Part shown: positions 25,796 through 35,090 of the stretch, piece after piece | Numbering within the stretch: the stretch's first letter is position 1 | How the letters are laid out: every line of letters begins with the position of its first letter | Assembly (NCBI GenBank): GCA_024683955.1 | Contig: JAIKXS010000064.1 | Coordinates: forward strand, 1-50,547 | DNA: 50,547 nt | Direction: 5' to 3' | Source of the DNA: Desulfovibrio sp. | Lineage (GTDB): Bacteria > Desulfobacterota > Desulfovibrionia > Desulfovibrionales > Desulfovibrionaceae | Position numbers and translations under genes: made by a program | Notes under the pieces: generated by a model | The model's input: the letters and a program-made list of their open reading frames with translations, nothing else | What the model was told of the DNA's origin: nothing | Database searches by the model: none

Positions 25796-27730
25796 ATGGC
25801 CGAAGCAACAACCCATGAATTTCGCGCCGAAGTGCGCAAAGTGCTCAATATTCTGACCAATTCCCTGTACACTAACCGGGAAATTTTCCTTCGCGAACTT
25901 ATCAGCAACGCATCAGACGCCCTGGACAAACTCCGCTTTCGTACCAACAGGGGAGAAAAGACCACGGTCGATAAGCCTCTCGAAATCCGTATCTCGCTGG
26001 ATAAGGATAATAAAAAACTGACAATATCCGATACCGGGCTCGGGATGACAAAGGATGAACTCGCGGAAAATCTCGGCACCATTGCTCGCTCTGGATCGGA
26101 ACATTTCCTGAACGATTTGGCCAGTGAAGAAACGACAGACGGTAAGGCCGATGCCTCAAACATCATTGGGCGCTTTGGCGTTGGTTTCTATTCCGTTTTT
26201 ATGGTTGCCGATTCCGTCAAAGTCACCTCACGCCCGGCATTCGCTGCAGACGGACAAAATCAGGCCTATACGTGGCAAAGCGATGGCCTCGGAACATTTA
26301 CCCTGGAACCCTCGGAGGAAACGGAACCTGAGCGGGGAACAAAAATTGAAGTTCACCTCAAGGATGACGCCTCGGAATTTCTTGAAAAATACAGAATTGA
26401 CGCTGTTATCCGTAAACACTCGGCATTCGTCCCCTTCCCCGTCTTCGTGGACGGTGAACAGGTTAACACCCAGCCCGCTCTCTGGCGTGAACCGAAGACT
26501 TCCATAAGCAAGGAACAGTACGCCAACTTTTTCAAATCCCTTACGTACGAGAGCAAAGACCCGCTTGACGTGCAGCATATATCGGTTGACGTGCCCGTCC
26601 AGTTTCAGGCCCTGCTCTTCATACCTGACAGTGCTCAGGACTTTTTTGGACAGGAGCAGGAGCTCTGGGGTCTTGACCTCTACACTCGCAGAGTTTTGAT
26701 CCAGCATAACAACAAAGATCTCCTCCCCGAATACCTCGCCTTTATGAAGGGCGTTGTTGACGTGGAGGATCTTCCTTTGAATATCTCGCGCGAAACCCTC
26801 CAGGAGAACGTTCTTCTGCGCAAAATCCAGCAGGTCCTCGTCAAGCAGACGCTTACGAAACTGGAAAAAATGGCAAAAGATGATGTGGAACAGTACGAGC
26901 ACTTCTGGAGACTGCACGGTCGCATCTTCAAACTGTCTTATAGGGACTACGCGAACCACGACAGGATCTGCGCGCTTATGCGATTTAATTCATCGGCCAT
27001 GCCAGATACCGAGGCTGGGAAAGAAGCCCTGACGAGCCTCGATGCTTACATGGAACGTGCTCCGGAGCAGCAAAAAACTTTCTGGTACGTGGCTGCCCCG
27101 AACAGGGAGGCGGCTCGTCTCAATCCGCATATGGAAATGTTCCGAAACAAAGGAATTGAGGTGTTGTATCTCCTTGATCCAATTGATGAATTCCTCATGG
27201 AAAGCATCGGCAAATACAAGGACTGGGATTTCAAACCAGCTGAAACCGCCGCTGACGATGCCCTAAAAGACTTTGCAGACAAGGAGGAAAACAAACAGGA
27301 AGCGGCACCGCCCCTTTCCGATGAAGATTCCACGACCTTTAACAGCCTTCTCGACCATATTAAGGAGATTCTTGGAGACAGGGTCAAGGAAGTACGCATT
27401 TCTCATCGTCTGGCCGACAGCCCCGCGGTACTTGTTTCACCCGACGGCATGACTTCATCCATGGAAAAATTCATGCGGGTCATGCAAAAAAACGATACTT
27501 TGCCCGTTCGCAACCTTGAACTGAACAGGGACCATCCACTTCTGCGAAATATGCTACGTATCTTTAAGGCCTGCCCAACGGATCCCTTCCTTAAGGATAT
27601 GACAGAGACGCTTTTCGATGCCTGCCTTCTTCTTGACGGTTATATCAAAGACCCGCAGCAAGTTGCGTCTCGCACCCGTTCCCTCCTAGAACGCTCGGCA
27701 AGTCTGTACACTGAAGTTCGAAAATTCTGA
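25796..27730 (+). CDS. htpG: Hsp90-family chaperone HtpG
   Basis: 644 residues. N-terminal GHKL ATPase domain: RELISNASDALDKLR (residues ~32-46), SDTGLGMTKDEL, and the lid glycine motif IIGRFGVGFYSVF; middle domain with catalytic-loop LPLNISRETLQENVLLRKI; C-terminal dimerisation domain ends near residue 644. ATG at 25796 after AAGGAGG; an in-frame start at 25691 would overlap the cydA promoter region and lacks a site. Single gene with its own hairpin after the stop. Confidence 0.97.
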   Translation: MAEATTHEFRAEVRKVLNILTNSLYTNREIFLRELISNASDALDKLRFRTNRGEKTTVDKPLEIRISLDKDNKKLTISDTGLGMTKDELAENLGTIARSGSEHFLNDLASEETTDGKADASNIIGRFGVGFYSVFMVADSVKVTSRPAFAADGQNQAYTWQSDGLGTFTLEPSEETEPERGTKIEVHLKDDASEFLEKYRIDAVIRKHSAFVPFPVFVDGEQVNTQPALWREPKTSISKEQYANFFKSLTYESKDPLDVQHISVDVPVQFQALLFIPDSAQDFFGQEQELWGLDLYTRRVLIQHNNKDLLPEYLAFMKGVVDVEDLPLNISRETLQENVLLRKIQQVLVKQTLTKLEKMAKDDVEQYEHFWRLHGRIFKLSYRDYANHDRICALMRFNSSAMPDTEAGKEALTSLDAYMERAPEQQKTFWYVAAPNREAARLNPHMEMFRNKGIEVLYLLDPIDEFLMESIGKYKDWDFKPAETAADDALKDFADKEENKQEAAPPLSDEDSTTFNSLLDHIKEILGDRVKEVRISHRLADSPAVLVSPDGMTSSMEKFMRVMQKNDTLPVRNLELNRDHPLLRNMLRIFKACPTDPFLKDMTETLFDACLLLDGYIKDPQQVASRTRSLLERSASLYTEVRKF

Positions 27731-27739
27731 CAAAAGAAA

Positions 27740-27772
27740 TCCCCCAGGAAGCCCAGTGGCTTTCCTGGGGGA
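27740..27772 (+). terminator. Hairpin after htpG
   Basis: CCCCCAGGAAGCC / GGCTTTCCTGGGGG, thirteen pairs with one bulged base and a CAGT loop. The T-run is not immediate (ATGTTACGGATC, then CTTTTT). The hairpin followed by ATGTTACGG also resembles the hairpin word in repeat copies A and B. Confidence 0.65.
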
Positions 27773-28086
27773 TGTTACGGATCATCTTTTTCCACCCGGC
27801 ACGCTCACCCGTCTGTGCCCGTTCCCGTTCTAGATGAACTACTTGTTCGACCATGGTATCAAGAGGTTCCCCCACCCGATGGCAACCGACATCGGCTGGG
27901 TACTACAAAAAAAGGATTCCGATGCTCTCCTGACTACCTTGCCTGGGGGAACTGCAAATGCCGTTATGACGGGGCCGTCACGCCCTCGTTTTGCCTCCGG
28001 CAAGAGCCTGCAATCTAGTATTAGAGACCGTAGTGCCCCACCTCTCAACGAAAGATGGGAAGGAAGGCTGTAACAGGGTCCTCCGT
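27773..28086. other. Convergent intergenic region, possible transposase debris
   Basis: Some 310 bases of coding-like GC without a gene. A plus-strand frame (27815-28018) ends with WGNCKCRYDGAVTPSFC, faintly like the RYDRCAHTFxSAI end of IS5-type transposases; too weak to call. Several frames are open here, consistent with a decayed coding sequence. Confidence 0.35.
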
Positions 28087-29010
28087 CTACAGCCCAAGAT
28101 CCCGAAAAAGATTATCCACAGCCATATGTCCCATGGTTGCAGTGGCCCCGCACGTAGACGAGGAGCAGTGAGAACCCATCACAAGATTATCAAGAGAATA
28201 CCAGTCGGGATTCGATGGGGGTTCGCTTGAAAAAACATCTAGGCCAGCCCCGTAAATTTTTTGTTCTTTCAGGGCGGAAAGCAGTGCCTCCTCGTCCACA
28301 AGATCGCCACGGGCAGTATTAATGAGGATCGCATCTTTCTTCAAGGACGCAAGACGCGTTGCATTTATCATATGGTGGTTTTCCGGTGTCAGAGCTGCGT
28401 GGAGGGAAAGAATATCTGACTCTGCACACAGCGTATCGAGATCGGTATATGTCACGCCATGATCTCTTGCCCATTCCTCATCTCGAAAAACATCGTACGC
28501 AAGAATACGCATAGAAAATCCTTTCGCCCTTGCCGCCACGCATCTTCCAACATTTCCGAGACCGACAATCCCAAGTGTTTTTCCGTAAAGATCAATACTT
28601 GAGATTTTCCCCCAGTCTTTTTTGCGACACCGGCTGTCTATAAGCAAGGCTTTTCTAGCTACGCAAAGCATGAGCGTAAATGCGTAATCGGCAACAGCAT
28701 TACTGTTGGCGCCAATGGTTTTTGAAACCTTAATGCCACGCCGCTGACACTCCGCGAGATCAATGTTGTCTGTTCCAACGCCGTACTTTGCGATTGCCCT
28801 GAGTTTCGGAGCATTTGCAAGAACCCGGGCATTCAGAGGATCGACCCCCAGAATAACTCCTTCGCAGTCTCTTATACGTTTAATCATGTCATCCTCGGAA
28901 AGAATCCCCCCCGTATCATTGCGCAGGACATGAAGCCCCTTTTCCGCAAGACGCTCAAAGAGTTCCGGATTGTTCTTGCCAAAAGATCTCGGTGTTACAA
29001 GAATTTGCAT
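28087..29010 (-). CDS. D-2-hydroxyacid dehydrogenase (3-phosphoglycerate dehydrogenase-like)
   Basis: 307 residues. NAD-dependent oxidoreductase of the SerA family lacking the C-terminal regulatory domains. Rossmann motif GLGNVGRCVAARAKGF near residue 147; catalytic Arg in INTARGDLVDE, Glu in GLDVFSSEPP, His in MGSHCSSSTCGATATMG. The usual TPHIGG at the His is changed to GSHCSS, which is also seen in substrate-specialised members, so phosphoglycerate is not certain. Start at 29010 (MQILVTPRSFG) gives family length; the frame extends to 29109. cysE lies divergently upstream: together they could supply serine-to-cysteine synthesis. Confidence 0.85.
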   Translation of the reverse strand: MQILVTPRSFGKNNPELFERLAEKGLHVLRNDTGGILSEDDMIKRIRDCEGVILGVDPLNARVLANAPKLRAIAKYGVGTDNIDLAECQRRGIKVSKTIGANSNAVADYAFTLMLCVARKALLIDSRCRKKDWGKISSIDLYGKTLGIVGLGNVGRCVAARAKGFSMRILAYDVFRDEEWARDHGVTYTDLDTLCAESDILSLHAALTPENHHMINATRLASLKKDAILINTARGDLVDEEALLSALKEQKIYGAGLDVFSSEPPSNPDWYSLDNLVMGSHCSSSTCGATATMGHMAVDNLFRDLGL

Positions 29011-29893
29011 TCGTACCATACCCCGTTTTAAAAAAGTATGAACAGATAAAAAACAGGACAACGCTCGGAAGGCCGACCCCGACCGAAAGGATTGCCATAA
29101 TACTGGCATATGGCCCCAAAGAGGTTGTCAAATATTAGTGTAAATTTCTTCAAACAAAGGTTTTGAAAAATAAGCATGCTGTTACGGCTAAATCAGTCAA
29201 CTGCTACAGGTTCATTTATATGTATGAGAAGAAGGCTTTTAATTTATAAAATTACATATTTTTATTACATATTTTATACTATTTTACAACATTCAAATAA
29301 ATATACAATAAATAATATTTTTTACGTTCAATAGAAATAAAATAATAAAACTGGATTGATCAATGACGCGAATTTTAGCCTTACAATTTAGTTATCACAT
29401 TCCTATGAAATATTCTAATAATACTACGTACATAATCAACTCTATAGAGAAAAGGAAAATATTAAATGAAAAATTTATACTTCATTAATTTTAACATAAC
29501 ATTGAATCACAGTTTAGCATCTGTACTCCGTATCGGATAAGTGATGACGAGAGTGTCCGTGGTTTTAACACTGTTCTAAATTGCCAGCATGACGTTCATA
29601 GTTTTCCCTCCCCAGAGGACCTCAAAAACCTACGACGTCTGCTGTACTATAGAATGCAAACGCACGACGACAACTTGTACTCAAGCCACAGGCCACGTAT
29701 GGGGGGGAACCATTACGCTGGACGGACAGGAAGAATCGATTTTAGATACGGTGCGGTATTTTCTGTTCTTGAAGACATCCTCAATTCCATCTATACTAGA
29801 TATTCTGATGAGCCATATGGCACTCACCATCACCAAGATCAAAAAACTTCACAAAGGAGGGGAAGCTCCTCTAGGAACGCTTCCATACATGTC
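29011..29893. other. Long AT-rich divergent region before cysE
   Basis: About 880 bases. 29110-29540 is very AT-rich. A 24-codon frame at 29466-29540 starts ATGAAAAATTTATAC with AGGA nine bases upstream but has no Cys or Ser enrichment to mark it as an attenuator peptide. A palindrome ATTGATCAAT is at 29355-29364. From 29589 a second frame overlaps the cysE 5' part; see rejected items. Confidence 0.45.
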
Positions 29894-30841
29894 ATGCCTG
29901 ATACCGATCAATCCTTTATTCCGATGGTGGATTCGGTCACGAGCCGCCTGTGCAAACCAGACTCCCTGCGCACGGTGTGGCAGCAACCTTCATTTGCCAG
30001 GGCCATGCCCTCGGTCTCGGTCTTGGAGGAATGCATGCAGAGGCTCAGAGCCATTATTTTTCCTGGCTATTTTGGCACTCAGTTCAGCATGCGTTCCATC
30101 CGTTATCACATGTCGGCAAACCTCGATTCCGTCTTCCATCTTTTTCGTGAACAGATAAAACGAGGCATTGCCTTCGATAAAATTTCTAGGCTGGACGATG
30201 ATTCAAGCTGTTCAGACGCGAATCTTCAGCAGGAATATGAGGAGGCGGAGGCCAAAGAAAAAAAACAGGCTGAAGAATATACCCTCGCCCTGCTGGACTC
30301 GCTTCCCGCTATTCGTGAACTACTCACAATGGATGCCCAGGCTGGTTACGAAGGGGATCCCGCAGCAACTAGCCCCGGAGAAACCATTTTCTGCTACCCA
30401 TCCATGCACGCCATGCTTCACCACCGTATAGCCCACGTGCTCTATTCGTTTTCCATCCCGCTGATTCCACGCATCATAAGTGAAATGGCCCACGCAAAAA
30501 CCGGAATTGACATCCATCCCGGAGCTTCCATCGGTTCAAGCTTTTTCATCGACCATGGGACCGGAGTTGTTGTTGGAGAGACAGCCGTAGTCGGAAACAA
30601 CTGCCGCCTCTACCAGGGGGTCACGCTAGGGGCCCTCTCTTTTCCAAAAAACGCGGACGGAAGTCTAACAAAAGGCATCCCGAGACACCCTGTCCTCGGC
30701 AATAAAGTTACTGTGTACGCCGGAGCGACAATTCTCGGACGTGTCCATCTTGGAGACGGCTGCGTCATCGGTGGCAATGTATGGATTACGGAGGATGTAG
30801 CCGCAGGAGCACGCGTTCTGCAGGGCAAAAAAAATGACTAG
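29894..30841 (+). CDS. cysE: Serine O-acetyltransferase
   Basis: 315 residues from the ATG at 29894. Makes O-acetylserine from serine and acetyl-CoA for cysteine synthesis. N-terminal helical ~150 residues, then left-handed beta-helix hexapeptide repeats: HAKTGIDIHPGASIGSSFF, DHGTGVVVGETAVVG (catalytic His), YQGVTLGALS, and the C-terminal GATILGRVHLGDGCVIGGN. Longer N terminus than E. coli CysE, as in the EpsC/Desulfovibrio forms. The frame is open 80 codons further upstream, but that part is His/Arg/Ser-rich and unlike the family; AAAGGAGGGG lies ~30 bases before the chosen start, so the exact start is uncertain. Its end overlaps a tiny lipoprotein gene by eight bases. Confidence 0.9.
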   Translation: MPDTDQSFIPMVDSVTSRLCKPDSLRTVWQQPSFARAMPSVSVLEECMQRLRAIIFPGYFGTQFSMRSIRYHMSANLDSVFHLFREQIKRGIAFDKISRLDDDSSCSDANLQQEYEEAEAKEKKQAEEYTLALLDSLPAIRELLTMDAQAGYEGDPAATSPGETIFCYPSMHAMLHHRIAHVLYSFSIPLIPRIISEMAHAKTGIDIHPGASIGSSFFIDHGTGVVVGETAVVGNNCRLYQGVTLGALSFPKNADGSLTKGIPRHPVLGNKVTVYAGATILGRVHLGDGCVIGGNVWITEDVAAGARVLQGKKND

Positions 30842-30950
30842 GCAAATCCTTTTACTTCTTTTAGTTCTCCTGCTCGCAAGCTGTCAGAACGTTGAGTTCC
30901 GTGCACGTGGAGACAGCGCAATAAGCGTCGGAGTACGCGGCAGCATCTAA
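30834..30950 (+). CDS. Very small lipoprotein, 38 residues
   Basis: Starts inside the last codons of cysE (ATGA overlap region) and reads MTRQILLLLLVLLLASC followed by QNVEFRARGDSAISVGVRGSI. Positive N terminus, unbroken leucine core and a perfect lipobox LASC predict lipidation at Cys17, leaving a 22-residue mature peptide. Tight overlap with cysE implies translational coupling. Too short for ordinary gene finders. Function unknown; small lipoproteins of this layout are entericidin-like in size only. Confidence 0.7.
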   Translation: MTRQILLLLLVLLLASCQNVEFRARGDSAISVGVRGSI

Positions 30951-30979
30951 AAGAATACAGGGAGAATGCCCTCTTCTGC

Positions 30980-32926
30980 CTAGGCAAACCGTTGTTTGAT
31001 TTCGTCTATTTCTTTCTCAAGATTCTCAAGTTTCTCGAGGAGGCGTTCGCTTTTTTCCTTGTTTTCTTCAAATTCTCGCAGGAGTTCATTGGAACGGGCC
31101 CGGTCAGCGTATACCTCAGGGTCGGCGAGTTCCTCCTCCACAATGCTCTGCCGCTCAAGCAATGCATTAAGCTGATTTTCAAAGTTTTCGTAGGATTTTT
31201 GCAGAGGGTTTAGTAGACGGTGCTGCTCATTACGCCGATCCGCCTCCATGCGCTTTATTTTTTTCAATTCTTCACGGGAAAGTACTTTTTGCCCGGTGCC
31301 CTTACCGCTCGCCTCCGTCAGGACCGCTTCGGCATGCCTCGTTGCATCATAGGCCGCAAAATTCTCGTGCACCGTAAGCCCTACATTCGTCAGCTCCCAG
31401 GCTTCAGCACCGGTTTCCGAAAGAAGCCAGCGGTCATGAGCAACCATAATCAGCGTGCCCGTAAAATTTTGTAATGCCTGAAGCAGAGCTTCCCTGCTTT
31501 CCAGATCGAGATGGTTTGTCGGTTCGTCAAGAAGCAAAAAATTACAGCGGGCAAGAAAGAGGCTGGCAAGCACAAGACGACATTTTTCACCACCCGACAG
31601 AAGACGCACCGGCCTGTCAAAATACGGCTCCCCCAGAAGGAAAAGGCCAAGCACGCTCATTAGTTCTTCTTCGGTTGTGTGTGGGTCGGAAAGCCTGCGA
31701 ATCTCAGCAAGTACCGTTGCATCCTCCCGCAGCGTATCCATCTGATGCTGGGTATAGTATCCGAGACGAAGCTGCTGCGCTCTCGCGATATTCCCTCCCG
31801 TTTTATCAAGACGGCCGGCCAAAAGTTTCAGGAGCGTTGATTTTCCGCATCCGTTGTGCCCTACAAGAGCAATTCTGTTGCCGCGATAGACAGTAAAGGT
31901 AAGAGGCGGCCACAAATATTTTCCATCTGGGAAATGGTAGTCAAGCTCAGAAACGGCCAGTACTATTTTTTCTACGTGTGGCGCTTCGGGCCAAAAAAAG
32001 CGCAACTCTCTGCGCTTCGGTTCAGGACGGTAGTCCTCAAGCTCTTTTTCAAGTTTTTTGGCCATCTTCTGTTGTGATGACGCCTGACGGGCCTTTGTCG
32101 CTTTAGCTCTAAAACGGTCAACGAAGGCCTTCTTCTTCGCCAATTCATCCTGAATCGCCTGACGCTCCCGCTCACGTTGCGCATTATACTCTTCCTGAAG
32201 AGAAAGGAACTGCGTGTAGGTTGTTTTACGAAAAACGGGTTTAGAAAGGCCGAGGTAAAGTACATGTGTCCCGACGGTGTCCATAAAACGCCTGTCATGG
32301 GCGACAAACACAAGCCCCCCCTCGAATGAAAGCAAAAAGCTTTCAAGCCACTCTACGGCATCTATATCAAGATGGTTTGTAGGCTCGTCAAGCAATAGCA
32401 AATCAGCTCCGGCAGTCAGAACGCGTGCAAGCTTCGCACGCTCACGCCAGCCACCCGAGAGCTCCGATAAACGCATTTTCCATTTTGCTTCCGAAAAGCC
32501 GAGACCCGACAAAACTTTTTTGGCACGCTGTTCGGGATTATAGCCATAAAGGTATTCAAGCTCATTCTGACGGACCATAAGTTCGTTAAGACAAGCCTCA
32601 TTATGCTCTTCAGCGGCGATCTCCCACTGCGTCCAAAAATCCGACCAATCGTGCAAAACGTCCTGAACATAGCTAAGAAGAGGGGTAGCAAGAGCCTCAG
32701 AGGAAAGTTCCTGTTCAACGTAACCGAGACGGCAATCCTTAGGCAAAAGTATCTTTCCACTGTCCGGCTCCTCCACACCTGCCATGATGCGTAAAAGGGT
32801 CGATTTACCGGTGCCATTGGGACCACACACGCAAAGTCGGACCCCACTTTCTACCTCAAGTGAAAAGTGACTATAAAGGTCATTGCCTCCGAAGGATTTG
32901 GAAATGTCCTGTATGGTTAGTCTCAC
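30980..32926 (-). CDS. ABC-F family ATPase (Uup-like)
   Basis: 648 residues with two nucleotide-binding domains and no membrane segments. First P-loop GPNGTGKST (~residue 35), signature LSGGWRERAKLARVL, Walker B LLLLDEPTNHLD; linker with charged coiled coil near 245-305; second P-loop GHNGCGKST, signature LSGGEKCRLVLASL, Walker B again DEPTNHLD. The C-terminal ~90 residues form a charged coiled coil (EFEENKEKSERLLEKLENLEKE), as in Uup, which binds ribosomes or branched DNA. Starts GTG with GAGG upstream and overlaps the SDR stop by four bases, so it ends the pyrK operon. Confidence 0.93.
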   Translation of the reverse strand: MRLTIQDISKSFGGNDLYSHFSLEVESGVRLCVCGPNGTGKSTLLRIMAGVEEPDSGKILLPKDCRLGYVEQELSSEALATPLLSYVQDVLHDWSDFWTQWEIAAEEHNEACLNELMVRQNELEYLYGYNPEQRAKKVLSGLGFSEAKWKMRLSELSGGWRERAKLARVLTAGADLLLLDEPTNHLDIDAVEWLESFLLSFEGGLVFVAHDRRFMDTVGTHVLYLGLSKPVFRKTTYTQFLSLQEEYNAQRERERQAIQDELAKKKAFVDRFRAKATKARQASSQQKMAKKLEKELEDYRPEPKRRELRFFWPEAPHVEKIVLAVSELDYHFPDGKYLWPPLTFTVYRGNRIALVGHNGCGKSTLLKLLAGRLDKTGGNIARAQQLRLGYYTQHQMDTLREDATVLAEIRRLSDPHTTEEELMSVLGLFLLGEPYFDRPVRLLSGGEKCRLVLASLFLARCNFLLLDEPTNHLDLESREALLQALQNFTGTLIMVAHDRWLLSETGAEAWELTNVGLTVHENFAAYDATRHAEAVLTEASGKGTGQKVLSREELKKIKRMEADRRNEQHRLLNPLQKSYENFENQLNALLERQSIVEEELADPEVYADRARSNELLREFEENKEKSERLLEKLENLEKEIDEIKQRFA

Positions 32927-33930
32927 AGCCAGCCTCGCTCCTGGTATCCTGCCACAGTCTCGCGCATTCCCTCCTCAAGCGAGAGTAGCGGGGTAAAGCC
33001 CAACTCCTCTCGAAGCCGCTTTGCCGAGCACACAAATCCTTCCGTTGCCGCTTCCCTGTATTTGTCTGTGTTCCAGTTTGGAGCGCGGTTTGGACGGTTT
33101 CCTGTCAAAGCGGAACACAATCCGGAGTAAAGTCTGGCGGCAAGGGTGACCAATTCTGCAGACAAAGCCATGAGTGGAAGCGGAATATGAAAGATCCTTG
33201 GCGAATCGTAGCCAAATGCCGTGCACATAGCCCTGTTAAATGAATCCATGGTGTAGGTCTTGCCATCACTCACATGATAGACGCCACGGGCCTTCTCATC
33301 GAGGGCCGCCATGATCGCCCGCGCCATATCGCGACCATGAATGCAGGAAACGTAAAAATTACGGTTCCATCCCGGGCTCAGGGCAAAGCCCTTCTTTGCC
33401 CCCTTAAAGACAGGCAAAAGCCCCCTATCACCGGAGCCGTAGATGATGGAAGGACGCAGCGTGACGAGCGTCCCCGAATACCGGGCCTCAAATGTCCGCT
33501 CTACAAGAAGTTTGGACCACCCATAGGCCGAAACGGGATGAGGCTCTATGTCATCTGGGGCGGGATCCCGTGAGGGACCTGTTGCAGCCATGCTTGATAC
33601 AAGAATCATTTTTTTGGGGGCATCCTTGCCAAGGGCATCCATCGCCTGACAAAGCTGCTGAGCTGCAGCTGCATTTGCCGTCAAATAGGAATCCCAGCTA
33701 AGTCCAAAAAGAAGGGCCGCCATATGAATAAAGACATCATGCCCCTTAAGAGCGCTTGAAAGCCCCTCTCCGCTCATCAGATCGCAGGGGGTCACGCGCG
33801 CCCCCTTGGGAAGTCTTGAAGTATCGGAAGAGGATCTTACAAGACATGTGATCTCGCAACCAGCATCATGAAGCAGAGGCAACAAGTGGCCTCCAACAAA
33901 GCCCGTGCCTCCAGAAACGACTATCTTCAT
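32923..33930 (-). CDS. NAD-dependent epimerase/dehydratase-family protein (extended SDR)
   Basis: 335 residues from ATG 33930 (a TTG overlapping the upstream stop at 33966 is the alternative). Rossmann motif VVSGGTGFVGGHLL at residues 4-17; catalytic YGWSK (Tyr-x3-Lys) near residue 143 with an upstream VSSMAATG serine segment. Closest in style to 3-beta-hydroxysteroid dehydrogenase/dihydroflavonol reductase-like SDRs; C-terminal LGFTPLLSLEEGM is typical. Substrate unknown. It sits between a GNAT-like protein and ABC-F in the pyrK operon. Confidence 0.85.
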   Translation of the reverse strand: MKIVVSGGTGFVGGHLLPLLHDAGCEITCLVRSSSDTSRLPKGARVTPCDLMSGEGLSSALKGHDVFIHMAALLFGLSWDSYLTANAAAAQQLCQAMDALGKDAPKKMILVSSMAATGPSRDPAPDDIEPHPVSAYGWSKLLVERTFEARYSGTLVTLRPSIIYGSGDRGLLPVFKGAKKGFALSPGWNRNFYVSCIHGRDMARAIMAALDEKARGVYHVSDGKTYTMDSFNRAMCTAFGYDSPRIFHIPLPLMALSAELVTLAARLYSGLCSALTGNRPNRAPNWNTDKYREAATEGFVCSAKRLREELGFTPLLSLEEGMRETVAGYQERGWL

Positions 33931-33962
33931 CGACTTTCTGCCTTTTCTTTGCACCTGTATCT

Positions 33963-35087
33963 TCAAACAAGTTCACGACGGAAAATGCGATAGCGCATGG
34001 CAATCTCTCCGGAAAAGTCCTCAATCAAATCACATATGGAGTGATTCTCTTCCAGGACCCAGGAGCCTTCGATCCACTCTAGAGAGGGATTCTTTCGAGC
34101 CTCTCCAAGCATATAAGAAAAGAGAAGGTGGGGAAGTCCCAAAAGTCTAAATTTTTCACGAATGCCAAAAAGGATGATCCGATAGGCCTTCTTGGCTTCT
34201 TGACGGGTCTGCCAGTAATGCCACGGGGTACGCCAAGACAGACGGCCATTGCTTTTCCGCAAAAGCGGCGTGAAATCTGGCAGGGCCACCATACCACCCG
34301 CGGCTTCTTCGCCATGAAAAAAAAGAACAAAGAACCTTGTATCGACAATCGAGCGCAACTCCCGAACAAGATAGGCCTCTTCCGCATTTGAAAGAGGTGA
34401 AAAATACCAGTTTCGCGCCCAAGACTCCCGGTAGAGTCCAAGCATGCACGCAATGTCCTCATCAAGACGGGCGCGATCAGCCGTGCGGTAAGTAAAGGGA
34501 GTTCCCCCCAGAAGGTCCTTGAGGGAATAAGAGGGGGGGCGCTCGGAGAGAGTTCTCGAAGAAAGACGGTACGCAAAGAGATCCTGGTCTTTATGCAGGC
34601 GGAAACCCGCAAAAAGCCGAGTATAGTATGGAGGATTCCAGGGCATCATCAAGGCCGGCCGCTCCTCGAAGCCGTCGACGAGCAGTCCACACGTGTAGTT
34701 CGTCGACGGATTGACAGGACCACGCATGTACTCCATACCTTCTGAACGAAGCCACGTCGCAGCTGCGTGAAAAAGAGCGTTGGCAACGGCACCGTCATCG
34801 ACGCATTCAAAAAAGCCAAAGGCTCCGCAACGCTCTCCGGCATAGGAATTGTACTTGTCGTCAATAATCGCGGCAATCCTGCCGAGAACCGTACCGTGGG
34901 ACGAGGCAAGGAAAAGACGTCTTCTCGCGGACTGCCAGAAAGGATGGACAGTAACAGAAAGAAGCGCACGATCATCGGCGCGAAGTGAAGGAACCCAAAT
35001 CGGGTTGAAGCGATATATCTCCCATGGGAAGGAAACAAAGCGCTCAAGGTCCAAACCAGAGCAGACGGATGTGATGGTTACTGCCAT
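33963..35087 (-). CDS. GNAT-superfamily acyltransferase-like protein
   Basis: 374 residues. N-terminal part has the pattern of a GNAT fold (GTVLGRIAAIIDDKYNSY, FGFFECVDD, WLRSEGMEYMRGPVNPSTNYTCGLLVDGF), and a second GNAT-like half follows (RFFVLFFHGEEAAGGMVALPDFTP; LGLPHLLFSYMLGEARKNPSLEWIEGSWVLEEN). Large two-GNAT proteins of this kind are common conserved hypotheticals in bacteria. Substrate unknown. The ATG lies three bases after the pyrD stop. Confidence 0.75.
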   Translation of the reverse strand: MAVTITSVCSGLDLERFVSFPWEIYRFNPIWVPSLRADDRALLSVTVHPFWQSARRRLFLASSHGTVLGRIAAIIDDKYNSYAGERCGAFGFFECVDDGAVANALFHAAATWLRSEGMEYMRGPVNPSTNYTCGLLVDGFEERPALMMPWNPPYYTRLFAGFRLHKDQDLFAYRLSSRTLSERPPSYSLKDLLGGTPFTYRTADRARLDEDIACMLGLYRESWARNWYFSPLSNAEEAYLVRELRSIVDTRFFVLFFHGEEAAGGMVALPDFTPLLRKSNGRLSWRTPWHYWQTRQEAKKAYRIILFGIREKFRLLGLPHLLFSYMLGEARKNPSLEWIEGSWVLEENHSICDLIEDFSGEIAMRYRIFRRELV

Positions 35088-35090
35088 GGC

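Noticed and set aside
27740..27772. htpG hairpin as only a terminator
   Set aside because: The T-run is delayed and the following ATGTTACGG is repeat-like, so I kept the terminator call but at reduced confidence.
29355..29364. ATTGATCAAT as an FNR-type site
   Set aside because: The FNR consensus needs TTGAT-N4-ATCAA; here the half-sites overlap, and no suitably placed promoter is seen.
29589..30158. A 189-codon frame overlapping the cysE 5' region
   Set aside because: Its middle part looks slightly protein-like, but there is no ribosome-binding site, it runs far into cysE in another frame, and I recognise no family. A seven-G run near 29700 could hide a frameshift.
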